From: an uncultured Acidobacteriota bacterium
Lineage (GTDB): Bacteria > Acidobacteriota > Terriglobia > Terriglobales > Acidobacteriaceae
Direction of reading: 5' to 3'
DNA length: 61,896 nucleotides
Assembly (NCBI GenBank): GCA_903873705.1
Contig: CAIQPK010000042.1
Coordinates: forward strand, 1-61,896
Shown piece after piece: positions 17,933 to 25,544 of this stretch. Position 1 is the stretch's first letter. Each line of letters begins with the position of its first letter. The position numbers and the translations under genes were made by a program. The notes below the pieces were generated by a model. It saw only the letters and a list, made by a program, of their open reading frames with translations, did not search any database and had not been told where the DNA came from.

Positions 17933-18994
17933 ATGCCGATAAAACCCTATTGGAGCCAAGTCCAGCCTGCTACAGATTCGGAACTATGGCGATTCATGGA
18001 CTTGCGGAAATTTCGCGACCTCATGGCAAGCGAGGAGTTGTATTTTCGCCGAGCTGATTTGTTTTCCGACGAAAGCGAAGGCCTACCTCCTGAGACGTAT
18101 GCCCTGCGTGTTCTGGGGCTGAATCCGTACGATCTGAATGATCGGTTTACGCTTCATAACCATCTTGGCTTCACCGCTCAAGCCCGCGAGGCGTTCTACG
18201 TGAGTTGTTGGTACCTCTACAAAGAGGGTCTTGAGACGCTCGACATGTGGGGAGCCTATGGTCAGGATGGAGTGGCAATTTGCACTCGCTACGAGCTACT
18301 TCATGACGCATTGAACGGGTTCCAGGACGATGCTCATCTTGGTCGTGTTCAGTATGGCAGCGACCACCTGACCGACCGCTTCAATGGGATGGAATTCATC
18401 TTCACGAAGCAGCTCAAATATGCTCCAGAGTGTGAAGTTCGCGCTCTGATTACGTCTTATGACCCACTACGAAGCGGTAATCGGCATTTCGACTTAGACA
18501 ATTCTCCACATCCCCGCCCCCTACCAATGAACCCACGCAATCCATGGGTTCCTGATTCGAAACGCCGCCGTATAGATCTTCGATCACTCGTTACAGACGT
18601 GGTCATCTCACCTTGGGCTGAACCGGATGCAGTAGAAGAGATTGGGCTCTGGGTTCGAAGCAAAGGATTTGCGTTCTCAGCAAAGAGGTCAGAGTTGACC
18701 AATCCAGCCACGCCAAGCTTGGCGGAATGGAAGAAGCATAAGCAGCTTTTCAGCAAGTTTCCACAAGATTCCGTTGTCGTTGAGATGACAGAAGCTACAA
18801 GGTCTGAACTCGATCAGTTCACTAAGGAGATCTCCGCACTTCCTCTTGAGCGCCTTCGTTGGCTCTATAAACAGCGATGGGAAATTCTACGACTACGCGC
18901 CGGTGACATACCTAGGCTCTCTGACGCACAGTATCTAGAGGCGATCCTGCGGATACTAGACGATCGGAAGAAGCGCGGTACTTCTGTCGGCTAA
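17933..18994 (+). CDS. DUF2971-like protein on an AT-richer segment
   Basis: A 353-aa cytosolic protein. The N-terminus (LWRFMDLRKFRDLMASEELYF followed by RRADLFSDESEG) and the later WGAYGQDGVAICTRYELL resemble the DUF2971 layout, in which a short helix-strand unit is followed by a DxxEG box and a W....G.aI motif. A conserved-looking middle part has FIFTKQLKYAPECEVRALI. The C-terminal 80 residues are helical and charged. Codon use is much less GC-biased than in surrounding genes, the gene is alone on the plus strand inside the minus-strand isc series, and repeat clusters follow it, so lateral transfer is likely. Function unknown. Confidence 0.72.
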   Translation: MPIKPYWSQVQPATDSELWRFMDLRKFRDLMASEELYFRRADLFSDESEGLPPETYALRVLGLNPYDLNDRFTLHNHLGFTAQAREAFYVSCWYLYKEGLETLDMWGAYGQDGVAICTRYELLHDALNGFQDDAHLGRVQYGSDHLTDRFNGMEFIFTKQLKYAPECEVRALITSYDPLRSGNRHFDLDNSPHPRPLPMNPRNPWVPDSKRRRIDLRSLVTDVVISPWAEPDAVEEIGLWVRSKGFAFSAKRSELTNPATPSLAEWKKHKQLFSKFPQDSVVVEMTEATRSELDQFTKEISALPLERLRWLYKQRWEILRLRAGDIPRLSDAQYLEAILRILDDRKKRGTSVG

Positions 18995-19087
18995 ATTGCA
19001 CGATTGACTGCCGTACGGCACGTCGGTACCGATAAACGCCGTTGTCGGAAGTGTCTTGGCGGGATGTTTGTATGGTCCGATGTTGGC

Positions 19088-19168
19088 CGGAGGATGTTCA
19101 CGAAGACGAAGCGAGGAAGGCTCAAAAAGCCGATCCTCTCCTCTCTTCGTTTTAGCGAACATCCTCCG
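19088..19168. repeat. Long imperfect inverted repeat
   Basis: Arms of 30 bases (19088-19117 and 19139-19168), beginning CGGAGGATGTTC and ending GAACATCCTCCG, with 26 of 30 positions complementary and a 21-base loop. It lies just after the DUF2971-like gene. It could be a transcription terminator, a MITE-like relic or a structured RNA element. Confidence 0.7.
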
Positions 19169-19388
19169 TACCTCAGAGCTGGTTGTGGAACGAATGCAAG
19201 GTGCTAGAAGCTGGTCCCGAGAACGTTCTCGGCAGTTGTAGATCTCCATCCTCCCATTCATGAAGTCACTCGCTGGCGCGGTATCCACCGGTGGCGTCGC
19301 TGATATCAAGAGAGGCAATTTGTCGTTACGGCTCCGCCTTCACTCCGGCCTGCGGCAGCGGGGAGGCGCCTTTGGCGCGGGTATTTGT

Positions 19389-19408
19389 GGCCGGACTGAA
19401 GTCCGGCC
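19389..19408. repeat. Perfect short hairpin
   Basis: GGCCGGACT-GA-AGTCCGGCC, a perfect 9-bp stem in the repeat cluster, without T-tract. Likely another dispersed hairpin family. Confidence 0.75.
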
Positions 19409-19543
19409 CTGCCTGGGCGATTGTGGTTCGCGGGCGCGGGCGGGTGGGGTGGATTGGGTTGTCGCTGCGCGTCAGCGTGCTGGTGCTTCGCGGCAACGGT
19501 GATGCTTCCGAGCGTCGAACGGCTGCCAGGTTGGCATTTTTCG

Positions 19544-19581
19544 TTGCGCAGCGCTTTGCTTGAGAAGCGCTGCTGCGCAAC
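19544..19581. repeat. Bulged hairpin
   Basis: Arm TTGCGCAGCGCTT pairs with AAGCGCTGCTGCGCAA, the right arm carrying a 3-base CTG insertion; the loop is about eight bases. Part of the 19-20 kb cluster. Confidence 0.6.
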
Positions 19582-19689
19582 TCGGCTTGTTTGGCTGACG
19601 GCGTTTGTGCTTCCCCACCTGTTCCGCAAAATGCGCGGCACGAATGGGGCACCCGGGGTTGTGGCTCGGCTGGCGAAGAACGGGAGAAA

Positions 19690-19721
19690 AGCAGGTTCCT
19701 CGCTTTAGCTCGGAATGACAA
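19690..19721 (+). repeat. Family B hairpin repeat (array-linked)
   Basis: GCAGGTTCC ... CGGAATGACA with stem TTCC/GGAA. It is immediately followed by palindrome J and the long hexamer array, the same module order as at 33250. Confidence 0.85.
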
Positions 19722-19739
19722 TTTCTCTTTGAGAAATTG
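19719..19739. repeat. Palindrome J (copy 1)
   Basis: CAATTTCTC-TTT-GAGAAATTG, a perfect 9-bp stem joining the hairpin repeat to TCTAAG and the hexamer array. The copy at 33279 has 10-bp arms; the extra pair occurs on both sides. Confidence 0.9.
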
Positions 19740-19740
19740 T

Positions 19741-20165
19741 CTAAGAACAGCAACAGCAACAGCAACAGCAACAGTGAGAGCAACAGCAACAGCAAGAGCA
19801 AAAGCAAAAGCAAAAGCAAGAACAAGAGCAAGAGCAACAGCAACAGCAACAGCAAGAGCAAAAGCAAGAGCAAGAGCAAAAGCAAGAGCAAGAGCAAGAG
19901 CAAGAGCAAGAGCAAGAGCAACAGCAACGGCAAGAGCAACAGCAAGAGCAAAAGCAAAAGCAAAAGCAAAAGCAAAAGCAAAAGCAAGAGCAAGAGCAAG
20001 AGCAAGAGCAAGAGCAAGAGCAACAGCAACAGCAACAGCAACAGCAAGAGCAAGAGCAAGAGCAACAGCAAAAGCAAGAGCAACAGCAAAAGCAAAAGCA
20101 AAAGCAAAAGCAAAAGCAAAAGCCAGAGCCAGAGCCAGAGCCAGAGCAAGAGCGAGAGCGAGAGC
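19741..20165. repeat. Long variant hexamer array AA(C/G/A)AGC
   Basis: About 425 bases of hexamers in which the third base varies: AACAGC, AAGAGC and AAAAGC units in mixed blocks, ending with CAGAGC and GAGAGC variants. Read on the plus strand it encodes (Asn/Lys)-Ser; other frames give Ala-Thr/Arg runs, and on the minus strand nearly pure Leu or Cys-Ser/Phe. It has no start signals and is treated as non-coding. Confidence 0.93.
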
Positions 20166-20220
20166 AAAGGCGGTTCGGGGCTGCAGGGTTCGAGCGGGCT
20201 TGGCGGGTGTCTATGGTGGG

Positions 20221-20380
20221 GCAGGTCCTTCGACTCCCCCCTTCGCTTTGCTCGGGGGTTCGCTCAGGATGACGGCGCTTTTTGGGTTGGAAGAGAACAA
20301 TTGCGAGGGCGAAGGCGAAAGTAACAACAAACGCAGATTCCCTGCGGGAATGACAATCGATACCCTGCGGGAATGACAAC
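20221..20380. repeat. Three B-type hairpin repeats in tandem
   Basis: First a long form (20221-20273): GCAGGTCCTTCGACT ... CGCTCAGGATGACGG, with an inner CCCCC/GGGGG stem. Then two minimal forms at 20331-20380 with CCCTGCGGG cores and GAATGACAA tails. The tail ATGAC is shared by all. Confidence 0.8.
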
Positions 20381-20409
20381 CCATGTTGTGGCGGTTCGGG
20401 GGTTTTGGG

Positions 20410-21486
20410 TTAGTTGGCGCCCGGTTTTGGGGTGGTGTGTGTGGCGTCGGGGGTGGTGGTTTTGGATTGTTCGACGAGGAGGTCGCGGATTTCGCCGCGG
20501 AGGTCGCCGCGGGTGCCGCGGGCGCGGAGGCGGATGGTGCCGTTGCCGTCGAGGATGAAGTAGCTGGGGAAGGCGCCTACGCGGAAGAGGGACTGCAGCT
20601 GGTTCTTGGTGTCGCGGGTTTGTACGCCGCCCATGCGCTCTTTCTTGACGTAGGCAGTCCACTGGGATTCGCTGTCGCCAGAGTCGACTTCGAGGAGGAC
20701 GAACTTGTCGGCGGGAAAGCTGTCGAGCATGGACTGGACGTAAGGGGCGTCGCGGATGCAGTAAGGGCACCAGGTGCCCCAGAAGTCGACGAGGACGATT
20801 TTGCCGGCGAGGGAATCGAGGGAGATTTTTTTGCCGTCGAGGGTGGTGGCTTCGAAGGCGGGTGCGGGCTCCTCGCGGGCGGCGTCGATATTTTGCGAGA
20901 AGTGGAGGACGCGGCCGCACTCGGTGGGGCTGGTTCCGGGGACTGCGGCGCAGGCGATGAACTCCTTGCGGGCGTCGTCGTCGCGCTTGAGAGCGGCGAG
21001 GAGGTGGGCGTGGAGGGCGAGGGTTTGCTCGTTGGTGGGGTCGTCGCGGACAGCTGCCTGGAGCGCGGCTTCGGCCTGGCGAAGGGCTTCCTGGGCGTGC
21101 TTGGGGTTCTTTTCGTAAGCGCCGCCCCCGGTTTCGTAGGCGAAGTGCTGGTCGTAGTAGATCTGGCCGGCGATGGCTTCGGCGCGGGCGTGGATGCGCG
21201 GGCTGGGCGCAGCGGCGGCGGCCCTGGCGATGGTGGCGAGCGCGGCCTTGTCGTCGGTCATTTCGTGCTGGACGCGGGCGATGGATTCCAGGCAATCGGA
21301 GCAACGGCCGGCGAGCTTGAGGGCGGTCTCGAAGCGGTCGAGCGCGACGTCGAGCTGCTGCTTGCCTTCGGCTTCGAGGCCCTGGTTGTAGGCGGCGAGG
21401 GCGGTGGGTGAGATGTCGGGCGTTTGCGCGGTGAGGGCTGGAGCGATGGCGAGGATGAGGGCGAGTGTGCGCAGGTGGCGGCTCAT
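20410..21486 (-). CDS. Secreted TPR-thioredoxin (TlpA/ResA-like) protein
   Basis: A 358-aa exported protein with signal peptide MSRHLRTLALILAIAPALTA. Residues 25-180 are helical TPR-like repeats (AYNQGLEAEGKQQLDVALDR; LRQAEAALQAAVRDDPTNEQ). The C-terminal 150 residues form a TlpA-type thioredoxin: PAFEATTLDGKKISLDSLAG, VDFWGTWCPYC with the redox CPYC motif, and FRVGAFPSYFILDGNG with the cis-Pro. It probably reduces periplasmic disulfides, for example of c-type cytochromes or of another client. ATG 21486 starts the signal peptide. It sits between iscS and iscU on the same strand. Confidence 0.9.
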   Translation of the reverse strand: MSRHLRTLALILAIAPALTAQTPDISPTALAAYNQGLEAEGKQQLDVALDRFETALKLAGRCSDCLESIARVQHEMTDDKAALATIARAAAAAPSPRIHARAEAIAGQIYYDQHFAYETGGGAYEKNPKHAQEALRQAEAALQAAVRDDPTNEQTLALHAHLLAALKRDDDARKEFIACAAVPGTSPTECGRVLHFSQNIDAAREEPAPAFEATTLDGKKISLDSLAGKIVLVDFWGTWCPYCIRDAPYVQSMLDSFPADKFVLLEVDSGDSESQWTAYVKKERMGGVQTRDTKNQLQSLFRVGAFPSYFILDGNGTIRLRARGTRGDLRGEIRDLLVEQSKTTTPDATHTTPKPGAN

Positions 21487-21583
21487 GATTTTCGGTCCCG
21501 GAGTGTGAGGTGGCGACAGGGCCACTATCCTGCATCGCGGGCGGCAATGCAAGGAATTTTCGTTGGAGGGCGTGGGCGGCTAG

Positions 21584-21784
21584 CTAGAGGCCGGAATCGG
21601 CTTTGTGCCATTTGTAGAGGGCGAGCAGCCAGGTGACGGTGGCGGCGAAGAGGGCGCCCTCGACGGCGGGCTGGACGTCGGTCCATGCGAAGCCGGAGTG
21701 GATGACGGTGGCGATGATGAGGTCGAGCGCGGTGTAGAAGGTGAACCAGATTAGCCAGAAGGGCCAGGATGGTTTGGGTTTCAT
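21584..21784 (-). CDS. Small two-helix membrane protein
   Basis: A 66-aa protein with two predicted membrane segments, WPFWLIWFTFYTALDLIIATV and ALFAATVTWLLALYKW, and a short charged tail. Opening MKPKPSW and the length are typical of small acidobacterial membrane proteins, but I do not recognise a family. It lies 130 bases from iscS, upstream of the thioredoxin gene, on the same strand. Confidence 0.6.
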   Translation of the reverse strand: MKPKPSWPFWLIWFTFYTALDLIIATVIHSGFAWTDVQPAVEGALFAATVTWLLALYKWHKADSGL

Positions 21785-21840
21785 GGTGAGTGCCTGGCTG
21801 GTTAGACGGCTGAGTGAGTATTGTGCGGGGGCGGGAGAGA

Positions 21841-21874
21841 AGCGGATTCCTTCGCTGTGCTGCGGAATGACAAT
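21841..21874 (+). repeat. Family B hairpin repeat
   Basis: AGCGGATTCCTTCGCTGTGC then TGCGGAATGACAA, located between the small membrane gene and the iscS terminator. Stem ATTCC/GGAAT. Confidence 0.88.
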
Positions 21875-21914
21875 CCTAAGAAGGTGACGCCCGAGACGAC
21901 GGGGTTAAACGAAA

Positions 21915-21936
21915 GGGCACGGCATGAGCCGTGCCC
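21915..21936 (-). terminator. Intrinsic terminator of iscS
   Basis: GGGCACGGC-atga-GCCGTGCCC, a perfect 9-bp stem; on the minus strand it is followed by TTTCGTTT. It lies about 20 bases after the iscS stop and separates iscRS from the rest of the isc genes. Confidence 0.82.
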
Positions 21937-21958
21937 CGTTGCTTGTGCTGCGCAGGGT

Positions 21959-23230
21959 TTAGTGGGCGGCCCACTCGATTTTTGTGAGGTCGATGCCTTC
22001 TTTGACCATTTCGTAGAGGGGTGATAGCTCGCGGAGTTTCTGGACTACGTCGATGAGTTTGTCGGAGACGTAGTCGACTTCGGCCCTGGTGTTGAAGCGG
22101 CCGAGGCCGAAGCGGATGGAGCTGTGGGCTACGTCGTCGCCGAGGCCGAGGGCCTTGAGGACGTAGCTGGGTTCGAGCGTGGCCGAGGTGCAGGCGGAGC
22201 CGGAGCTGACGGCGATGTCGTTGATGCCCATCAGGAGGCTCTCGCCTTCGACGTAGACGAAGCTCATGTTGAGGTTGCCGGGGAGGTGGTGGTCCATGTT
22301 GCCGTTGACGTGGACGTAGTCGAGGGCCTTCTCGAACTTGGCGCGCATGTAGTCGCGGAGCTCGATTTCGCGGGCGGCTTCGGTTGCCATTTCGTTCATG
22401 CAGAGCTCGCAGGCGGCGCCGAGGCCGACGATGCCGGGGACGTTGAGGGTGCCGCTCCTCATGCCGCGCTCGTGGCCGCCACCGTTGATCTGTTCGGTGA
22501 TCTGGACGCGAGGGTTGCGGCGGCGAACGTAGAGCGCGCCTACGCCCTTGGGGCCGTAGAGCTTGTGGCCGGAGAGGGAGAGGACGTCGATGTTGTCGGC
22601 GATGACGTTGACGGGGATTTTGCCGACGGCCTGGACGGCGTCGGTGTGGAAGAGGACGTTGTTGGCGTGGCAGAGCTCGCCGATTTCCTTAATGGGTTGG
22701 ACGACGCCGATTTCGTTGTTGGCGTACATGATGCTGACGAGAATGGTCTCCTTGTCCATGGCGCGCTTGAGGTCTTCGAGGTCGATGAGGCCGTCAGCCT
22801 GGACGGGGAGGTACGTGACGCGGTAGCCGTTCTTCTCGAGCTTCTTGCAGGTGTCGAGGACGGCCTTGTGCTCGGTGACCTGGGTAATGATGTGGTTGCC
22901 GCGCTCGCGGTACATTTCGGCGATGCCCTTGATGGCGAGGTTGTTGGACTCGGTGGCGCCGGAGGTGAAGATGATTTCTTTCGCGGATGCGCCGATGAGT
23001 TTGGCGATCTGCTCACGGGCCTTTTCTACGCCGGATTCCGCGTCCCAGCCGAAGCTGTGGTTGCGGCTGGCGGCGTTGCCGAAGATGCCGGTGAGGTAGG
23101 GCATCATGGCTTCGAGCACGCGGGGGTCGAGCGGCGTGGTGGCGTGGTTGTCCATGTAGATGGGGAGCTTGACGCCCTCGGGGAGGGGCTCGTTGGTGCG
23201 GGTGACGTTCATACCGAGTGTTTCTGACAT
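21959..23230 (-). CDS. iscS: Cysteine desulfurase IscS
   Basis: PLP-dependent desulfurase that supplies sulfur to IscU, 423 aa. PLP lysine K223 lies in [12 protein letters not shown]; the persulfide cysteine C347 is in [17 protein letters not shown], the short group-I loop. The opening [21 protein letters not shown] and the C-terminus [10 protein letters not shown] closely follow enterobacterial IscS, whose tail binds IscU. An N-terminal extension of about 20 residues precedes the core. ATG 23230 is the start; the frame is open further up through repeat D. It lies downstream of iscR (71-base gap) and ends before a strong terminator, so iscR-iscS form a bicistron. Confidence 0.97.
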   Translation of the reverse strand: MSETLGMNVTRTNEPLPEGVKLPIYMDNHATTPLDPRVLEAMMPYLTGIFGNAASRNHSFGWDAESGVEKAREQIAKLIGASAKEIIFTSGATESNNLAIKGIAEMYRERGNHIITQVTEHKAVLDTCKKLEKNGYRVTYLPVQADGLIDLEDLKRAMDKETILVSIMYANNEIGVVQPIKEIGELCHANNVLFHTDAVQAVGKIPVNVIADNIDVLSLSGHKLYGPKGVGALYVRRRNPRVQITEQINGGGHERGMRSGTLNVPGIVGLGAACELCMNEMATEAAREIELRDYMRAKFEKALDYVHVNGNMDHHLPGNLNMSFVYVEGESLLMGINDIAVSSGSACTSATLEPSYVLKALGLGDDVAHSSIRFGLGRFNTRAEVDYVSDKLIDVVQKLRELSPLYEMVKEGIDLTKIEWAAH

Positions 23231-23270
23231 GTGTGTTTGCTCCTGAACTTTGTGGTGCGTAGTGAGGGCC

Positions 23271-23296
23271 GAGGGCTCAGGGCCCAGGGTCCAGAA
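23271..23296. repeat. Family D repeat between iscR and iscS
   Basis: GAGGGCTCAGGGCCCAGGGT then CCAGA. Low-complexity CAGGG-type element also found inside several genes of this window. Here it occupies the iscR-iscS spacer. Confidence 0.85.
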
Positions 23297-23301
23297 AACA
23301 A

Positions 23302-23772
23302 CTAAATTCCGATGGTGACCAGGCCGCCGGCGATGGCGTGCGAGGCTGTGGCGGCGTCTTCGACGAGGTCGGAGATGCGGATGCCGGAGAGCAGGTCCTT
23401 GATGCTGTCGTTGACCTTGCGCAGCGGTTCTTTGATGGTGCAATGACCGTGCAGGTCGCAGGTTCCGTGGATGGTGATGCAGCTGGTGATGAAGAGGGGC
23501 CCGTCGATGGCGCGGATGACCTCGAAGGCGGAGATATCGTGGGCGGGGCGGGCGAGGGCGTAGCCGCCGTTGGTGCCGGCGTGGGAGACGAGGATGCCGC
23601 CCTTGGTGAGGGTCTGGAGGATCTTGGCGAGGAGCTGCGGCGGGATGTGGTAGGCCTCGGCGATATCCTTGGCGGACTGCGCGGTGGGGTGCGGGGCGGC
23701 AGTGGCCGCCTGCTCGGCGAGGTACTTGAGGGCCATGAGGCCGTAATCCGCTTTTTTAGTGAGCCGGAGCAT
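23302..23772 (-). CDS. iscR: Rrf2-family Fe-S regulator IscR
   Basis: A 156-aa winged-helix repressor that senses [2Fe-2S] status. [21 protein letters not shown] is the Rrf2 opening, with helix-turn-helix [20 protein letters not shown] and wing [10 protein letters not shown]. Cluster cysteines C98, C105 and C111 ([13 protein letters not shown]) fit the C-x5/6-C-x5-C spacing of IscR. ATG 23772 is used; the frame extends upstream without a family-like segment. A sigma70-like promoter lies 50-80 bases upstream. It probably controls itself and iscS; whether it reaches the distant iscU, iscA, hscB and hscA is an open question. Confidence 0.93.
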   Translation of the reverse strand: MLRLTKKADYGLMALKYLAEQAATAAPHPTAQSAKDIAEAYHIPPQLLAKILQTLTKGGILVSHAGTNGGYALARPAHDISAFEVIRAIDGPLFITSCITIHGTCDLHGHCTIKEPLRKVNDSIKDLLSGIRISDLVEDAATASHAIAGGLVTIGI

Positions 23773-23821
23773 GTTTGAAGGGCCGTGGCGAGCGCTGAGG
23801 CGCTGATTTCTGGCCATTCTC

Positions 23822-23850
23822 AGTGTACGGCGCGGGGTGCGTGGAAGCAA
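23822..23850 (-). promoter_or_regulatory. Probable sigma70-type promoter of iscRS
   Basis: On the minus strand TTGCTT, 17-base spacer, TACACT, ending about 50 bases before the iscR ATG. Good match to TTGACA-17-TATAAT in an otherwise GC-rich region. Assignment rests on sequence only. Confidence 0.6.
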
Positions 23851-23922
23851 GACCAATGCAGTCCGCTTTCTGTAATGGAGCGTGTCCGGGGTTTGCTAGA
23901 CTGCTCCGAACACGAGGTGTGT

Positions 23923-24705
23923 ATGGCCGCTGCCGGGTTGTTTCGCGGGTTCGGGGGATTGGTGGTGGCGGCTGCGCTGTGTTGTCCGATGTGGGCACAG
24001 GAGCAGGCTGCCGATGGCGGCGTGACCTACACACGCAATGAAGAGCTGCTGGAGAGCGTGTTTATACCGATGATGCCGGGTGCGCCCTTCAGCCTGAAGC
24101 TGAGTGCGGAGTGGGCCAAGCCGATGGCCAATGGCGGGACGTATACCACGGCGAATCTGCGGCCGATTATGCGGGACAGCGCGGGGCGGATCTACCAGGA
24201 GCGCTGGCTGATGGCGCCGAAGGGAAGCAGCACCGCTTCGCGGATGAGCTGGATTCAGATAGCGGACCCGGTGGCGCATACGTTTTATGAGTGCACACCG
24301 CGGCAGCATGTTTGCGAGCTGCGGACGCTGAAGGACTCTGCTGCGCTGCGTTTGAATCCCAATGGGATGAGATCCGGGCCGCTGCCGAATGGGCAGGGGT
24401 TTCGGATGCATGAGGACCTGGGGAAAGAGTTCTTCGCGGGCGTGGCGGTGGAGCATTATCGCGACACGACGACCGTGCACCCCGGGGCGATGGGCAATGA
24501 CCTGGCGATGGTGACGACGCGGGAGTTTCGTTTTTCTCCGGCGCTGGGGTTCAACCTGACGTCGGTGCTGGATACGCCGAGCGTGGGCAAGCAGACGTTC
24601 ACGGTGACGGAGATTTCAACGACCGAGCCGGATGCGCGCTATTTTCAGCCGCCTGAGGGCTACCGCATCGTGGATTATCGCAAGGCAGCAGCGCCGCCGG
24701 AGTGA
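23923..24705 (+). CDS. Secreted hypothetical protein (260 aa)
   Basis: I do not recognise a named family. The protein has a signal peptide (LFRGFGGLVVAAALCCPMWA before QEQAAD) and a beta-rich mature part: TYTTANLRPIMRDSAGRIYQE and RWLMAP, then FYECTPRQHVCELR with two cysteines possibly in a disulfide, and a C-terminal LGFNLTSVLDTPSVGKQTF and VTEISTTEPDARYFQPPEGY. The last block (exported, ending in PDAxxFxxPxGY) recurs in many acidobacterial exported proteins whose function is unknown. ATG 23923 starts the signal peptide. It is divergent from iscR. Confidence 0.78.
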   Translation: MAAAGLFRGFGGLVVAAALCCPMWAQEQAADGGVTYTRNEELLESVFIPMMPGAPFSLKLSAEWAKPMANGGTYTTANLRPIMRDSAGRIYQERWLMAPKGSSTASRMSWIQIADPVAHTFYECTPRQHVCELRTLKDSAALRLNPNGMRSGPLPNGQGFRMHEDLGKEFFAGVAVEHYRDTTTVHPGAMGNDLAMVTTREFRFSPALGFNLTSVLDTPSVGKQTFTVTEISTTEPDARYFQPPEGYRIVDYRKAAAPPE

Positions 24706-24742
24706 GTGCGAAATCAGCTAACATGCGAAGAGTCCTCCTTCG

Positions 24743-25327
24743 ATGCCACCGCTGAGCCAACTCGCCGCTGCTCCTAACCTGCTGACCATGCTGCGGCTGT
24801 TTGTGCTGCCGTTTCTGGTGATCGAGATATTGGACGGGCATTGGAAGCTGGCGTTTGTGCTGCTTTGGGTGGCGGGCGTGAGCGATGGGCTGGATGGCTT
24901 GCTGGCTCGGCTGCTGAAGCAGAAGACGACGCTGGGGCTGTATCTTGACCCGATTGCGGACAAGCTGCTGATGAGCACCCTGTTCCTGGTGCTGATGCAT
25001 GTGAACGTGATTCCGCGGTATGTGACGGTGCTGGTGTTCAGCCGCGACCTGGGGATTCTGCTGATTGCGACGGTGCTGTTTGCGACCGGGACGCTGCGGG
25101 ATTTTCGGCCGAGCCTGCTGGGCAAGGCGAATACGGTGGTTCAGATCCTGGGCTTGCTGACCGTGATGACGGTGCAGGTGGTGGACGCGCCGGGGCTGGT
25201 GGAGTTGAAAATGGTGCTGCTGAAGATGATTGCGTTCCTGGCGCCGGTTTCGGCGGCGGAGTATGCGTGGATCGTGGTGAAGCGGATGCAGAGCCCGCCG
25301 GCGACAGCTGTGCCGCGGGACGCTTAG
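24743..25327 (+). CDS. CDP-alcohol phosphatidyltransferase (PgsA-like)
   Basis: A 194-aa membrane enzyme with about five hydrophobic helices. The CDP-alcohol motif is complete: SDGLDGLLARLLKQ followed by LGLYLDPIADK, i.e. D-x2-DG-x2-AR-x8-G-x3-D-x3-D. It most likely makes phosphatidylglycerol phosphate from CDP-diacylglycerol and glycerol 3-phosphate, but other head groups cannot be excluded. The opening PNLLTMLRLFVLPFLV matches PgsA. ATG 24743 is the only sensible start. It follows the secreted protein gene at 37 bases and may be co-transcribed. Confidence 0.9.
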   Translation: MPPLSQLAAAPNLLTMLRLFVLPFLVIEILDGHWKLAFVLLWVAGVSDGLDGLLARLLKQKTTLGLYLDPIADKLLMSTLFLVLMHVNVIPRYVTVLVFSRDLGILLIATVLFATGTLRDFRPSLLGKANTVVQILGLLTVMTVQVVDAPGLVELKMVLLKMIAFLAPVSAAEYAWIVVKRMQSPPATAVPRDA

Positions 25328-25341
25328 TTTGGCCGTTCGGG

Positions 25342-25371
25342 TTGCGGCTGGCGGGGAATTGCATTTAGACT
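25342..25371 (+). promoter_or_regulatory. Possible promoter for tRNA-Val and rpmB
   Basis: TTGCGG, 18-base spacer, TAGACT, placed about 15 bases before the mature tRNA. Moderate match to the sigma70 consensus. Confidence 0.35.
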
Positions 25372-25385
25372 GTAATGACGCATGA

Positions 25386-25462
25386 AGGCGCGTAGCTCAG
25401 TTGGTTAGAGCGCTACCTTGACACGGTAGAGGTCTCCGGTTCGAATCCGGACGTGCCTACCA
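25386..25462 (+). tRNA. tRNA-Val (GAC)
   Basis: A 77-base cloverleaf with encoded CCA. Acceptor stem AGGCGCG pairs with CGTGCCT (one G-U), D-arm GCTC/GAGC, anticodon stem CTACC/GGTAG around TTGACAC with anticodon GAC, variable loop AGGTC, and T-arm TCCGG/CCGGA with TTCGAAT. All stems pair correctly. It lies 82 bases upstream of rpmB on the same strand. It is the only tRNA found. Confidence 0.97.
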
Positions 25463-25544
25463 CTCCCCTCCAAGTTCCGGTCCAATGGGCAGAGCGAGTT
25501 TCGGGAGTTTGCAGCGCAATCAAGTTCTGTTTTGGAGTGAAGTC

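Larger units (their letters stand above)
18995..20409. other. 1.4-kb gene-free repeat cluster
   Basis: No supported gene in 1.4 kb. It contains a 30-bp imperfect inverted repeat (19088-19168), a 9-bp perfect hairpin (19389-19408), a bulged hairpin (19544-19581), a family-B hairpin with palindrome and a long hexamer array (19690-20165), and two more B-type hairpins (20221-20380). All open frames here, including one encoding almost pure leucine on the minus strand, are by-products of repeats. Confidence 0.85.

Noticed and set aside
18956-19318. 120-codon minus-strand frame after the DUF2971-like gene
   Set aside because: It includes the long inverted repeat, has no start signal and no conserved pattern.
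19472-20167. Minus-strand open frame encoding more than 100 consecutive leucines
   Set aside because: It is the complement of the hexamer array plus repeat flanks, without ribosome-binding site or conserved domain.
19591-20379. Plus-strand frames of 195 and 261 codons and a minus-strand frame of 212 codons across the array
   Set aside because: All are translations of repeat DNA; no start signals and no normal codon use.
20264-21547. 427-codon Arg/Pro-rich frame over the thioredoxin gene
   Set aside because: Shadow frame of the real gene with composition typical of GC-rich off-frame reading.
22124-23227. 367-codon plus-strand frame opposite iscS
   Set aside because: Antisense of iscS; Gly/Val/Asp-rich composition is an artefact of codon bias.
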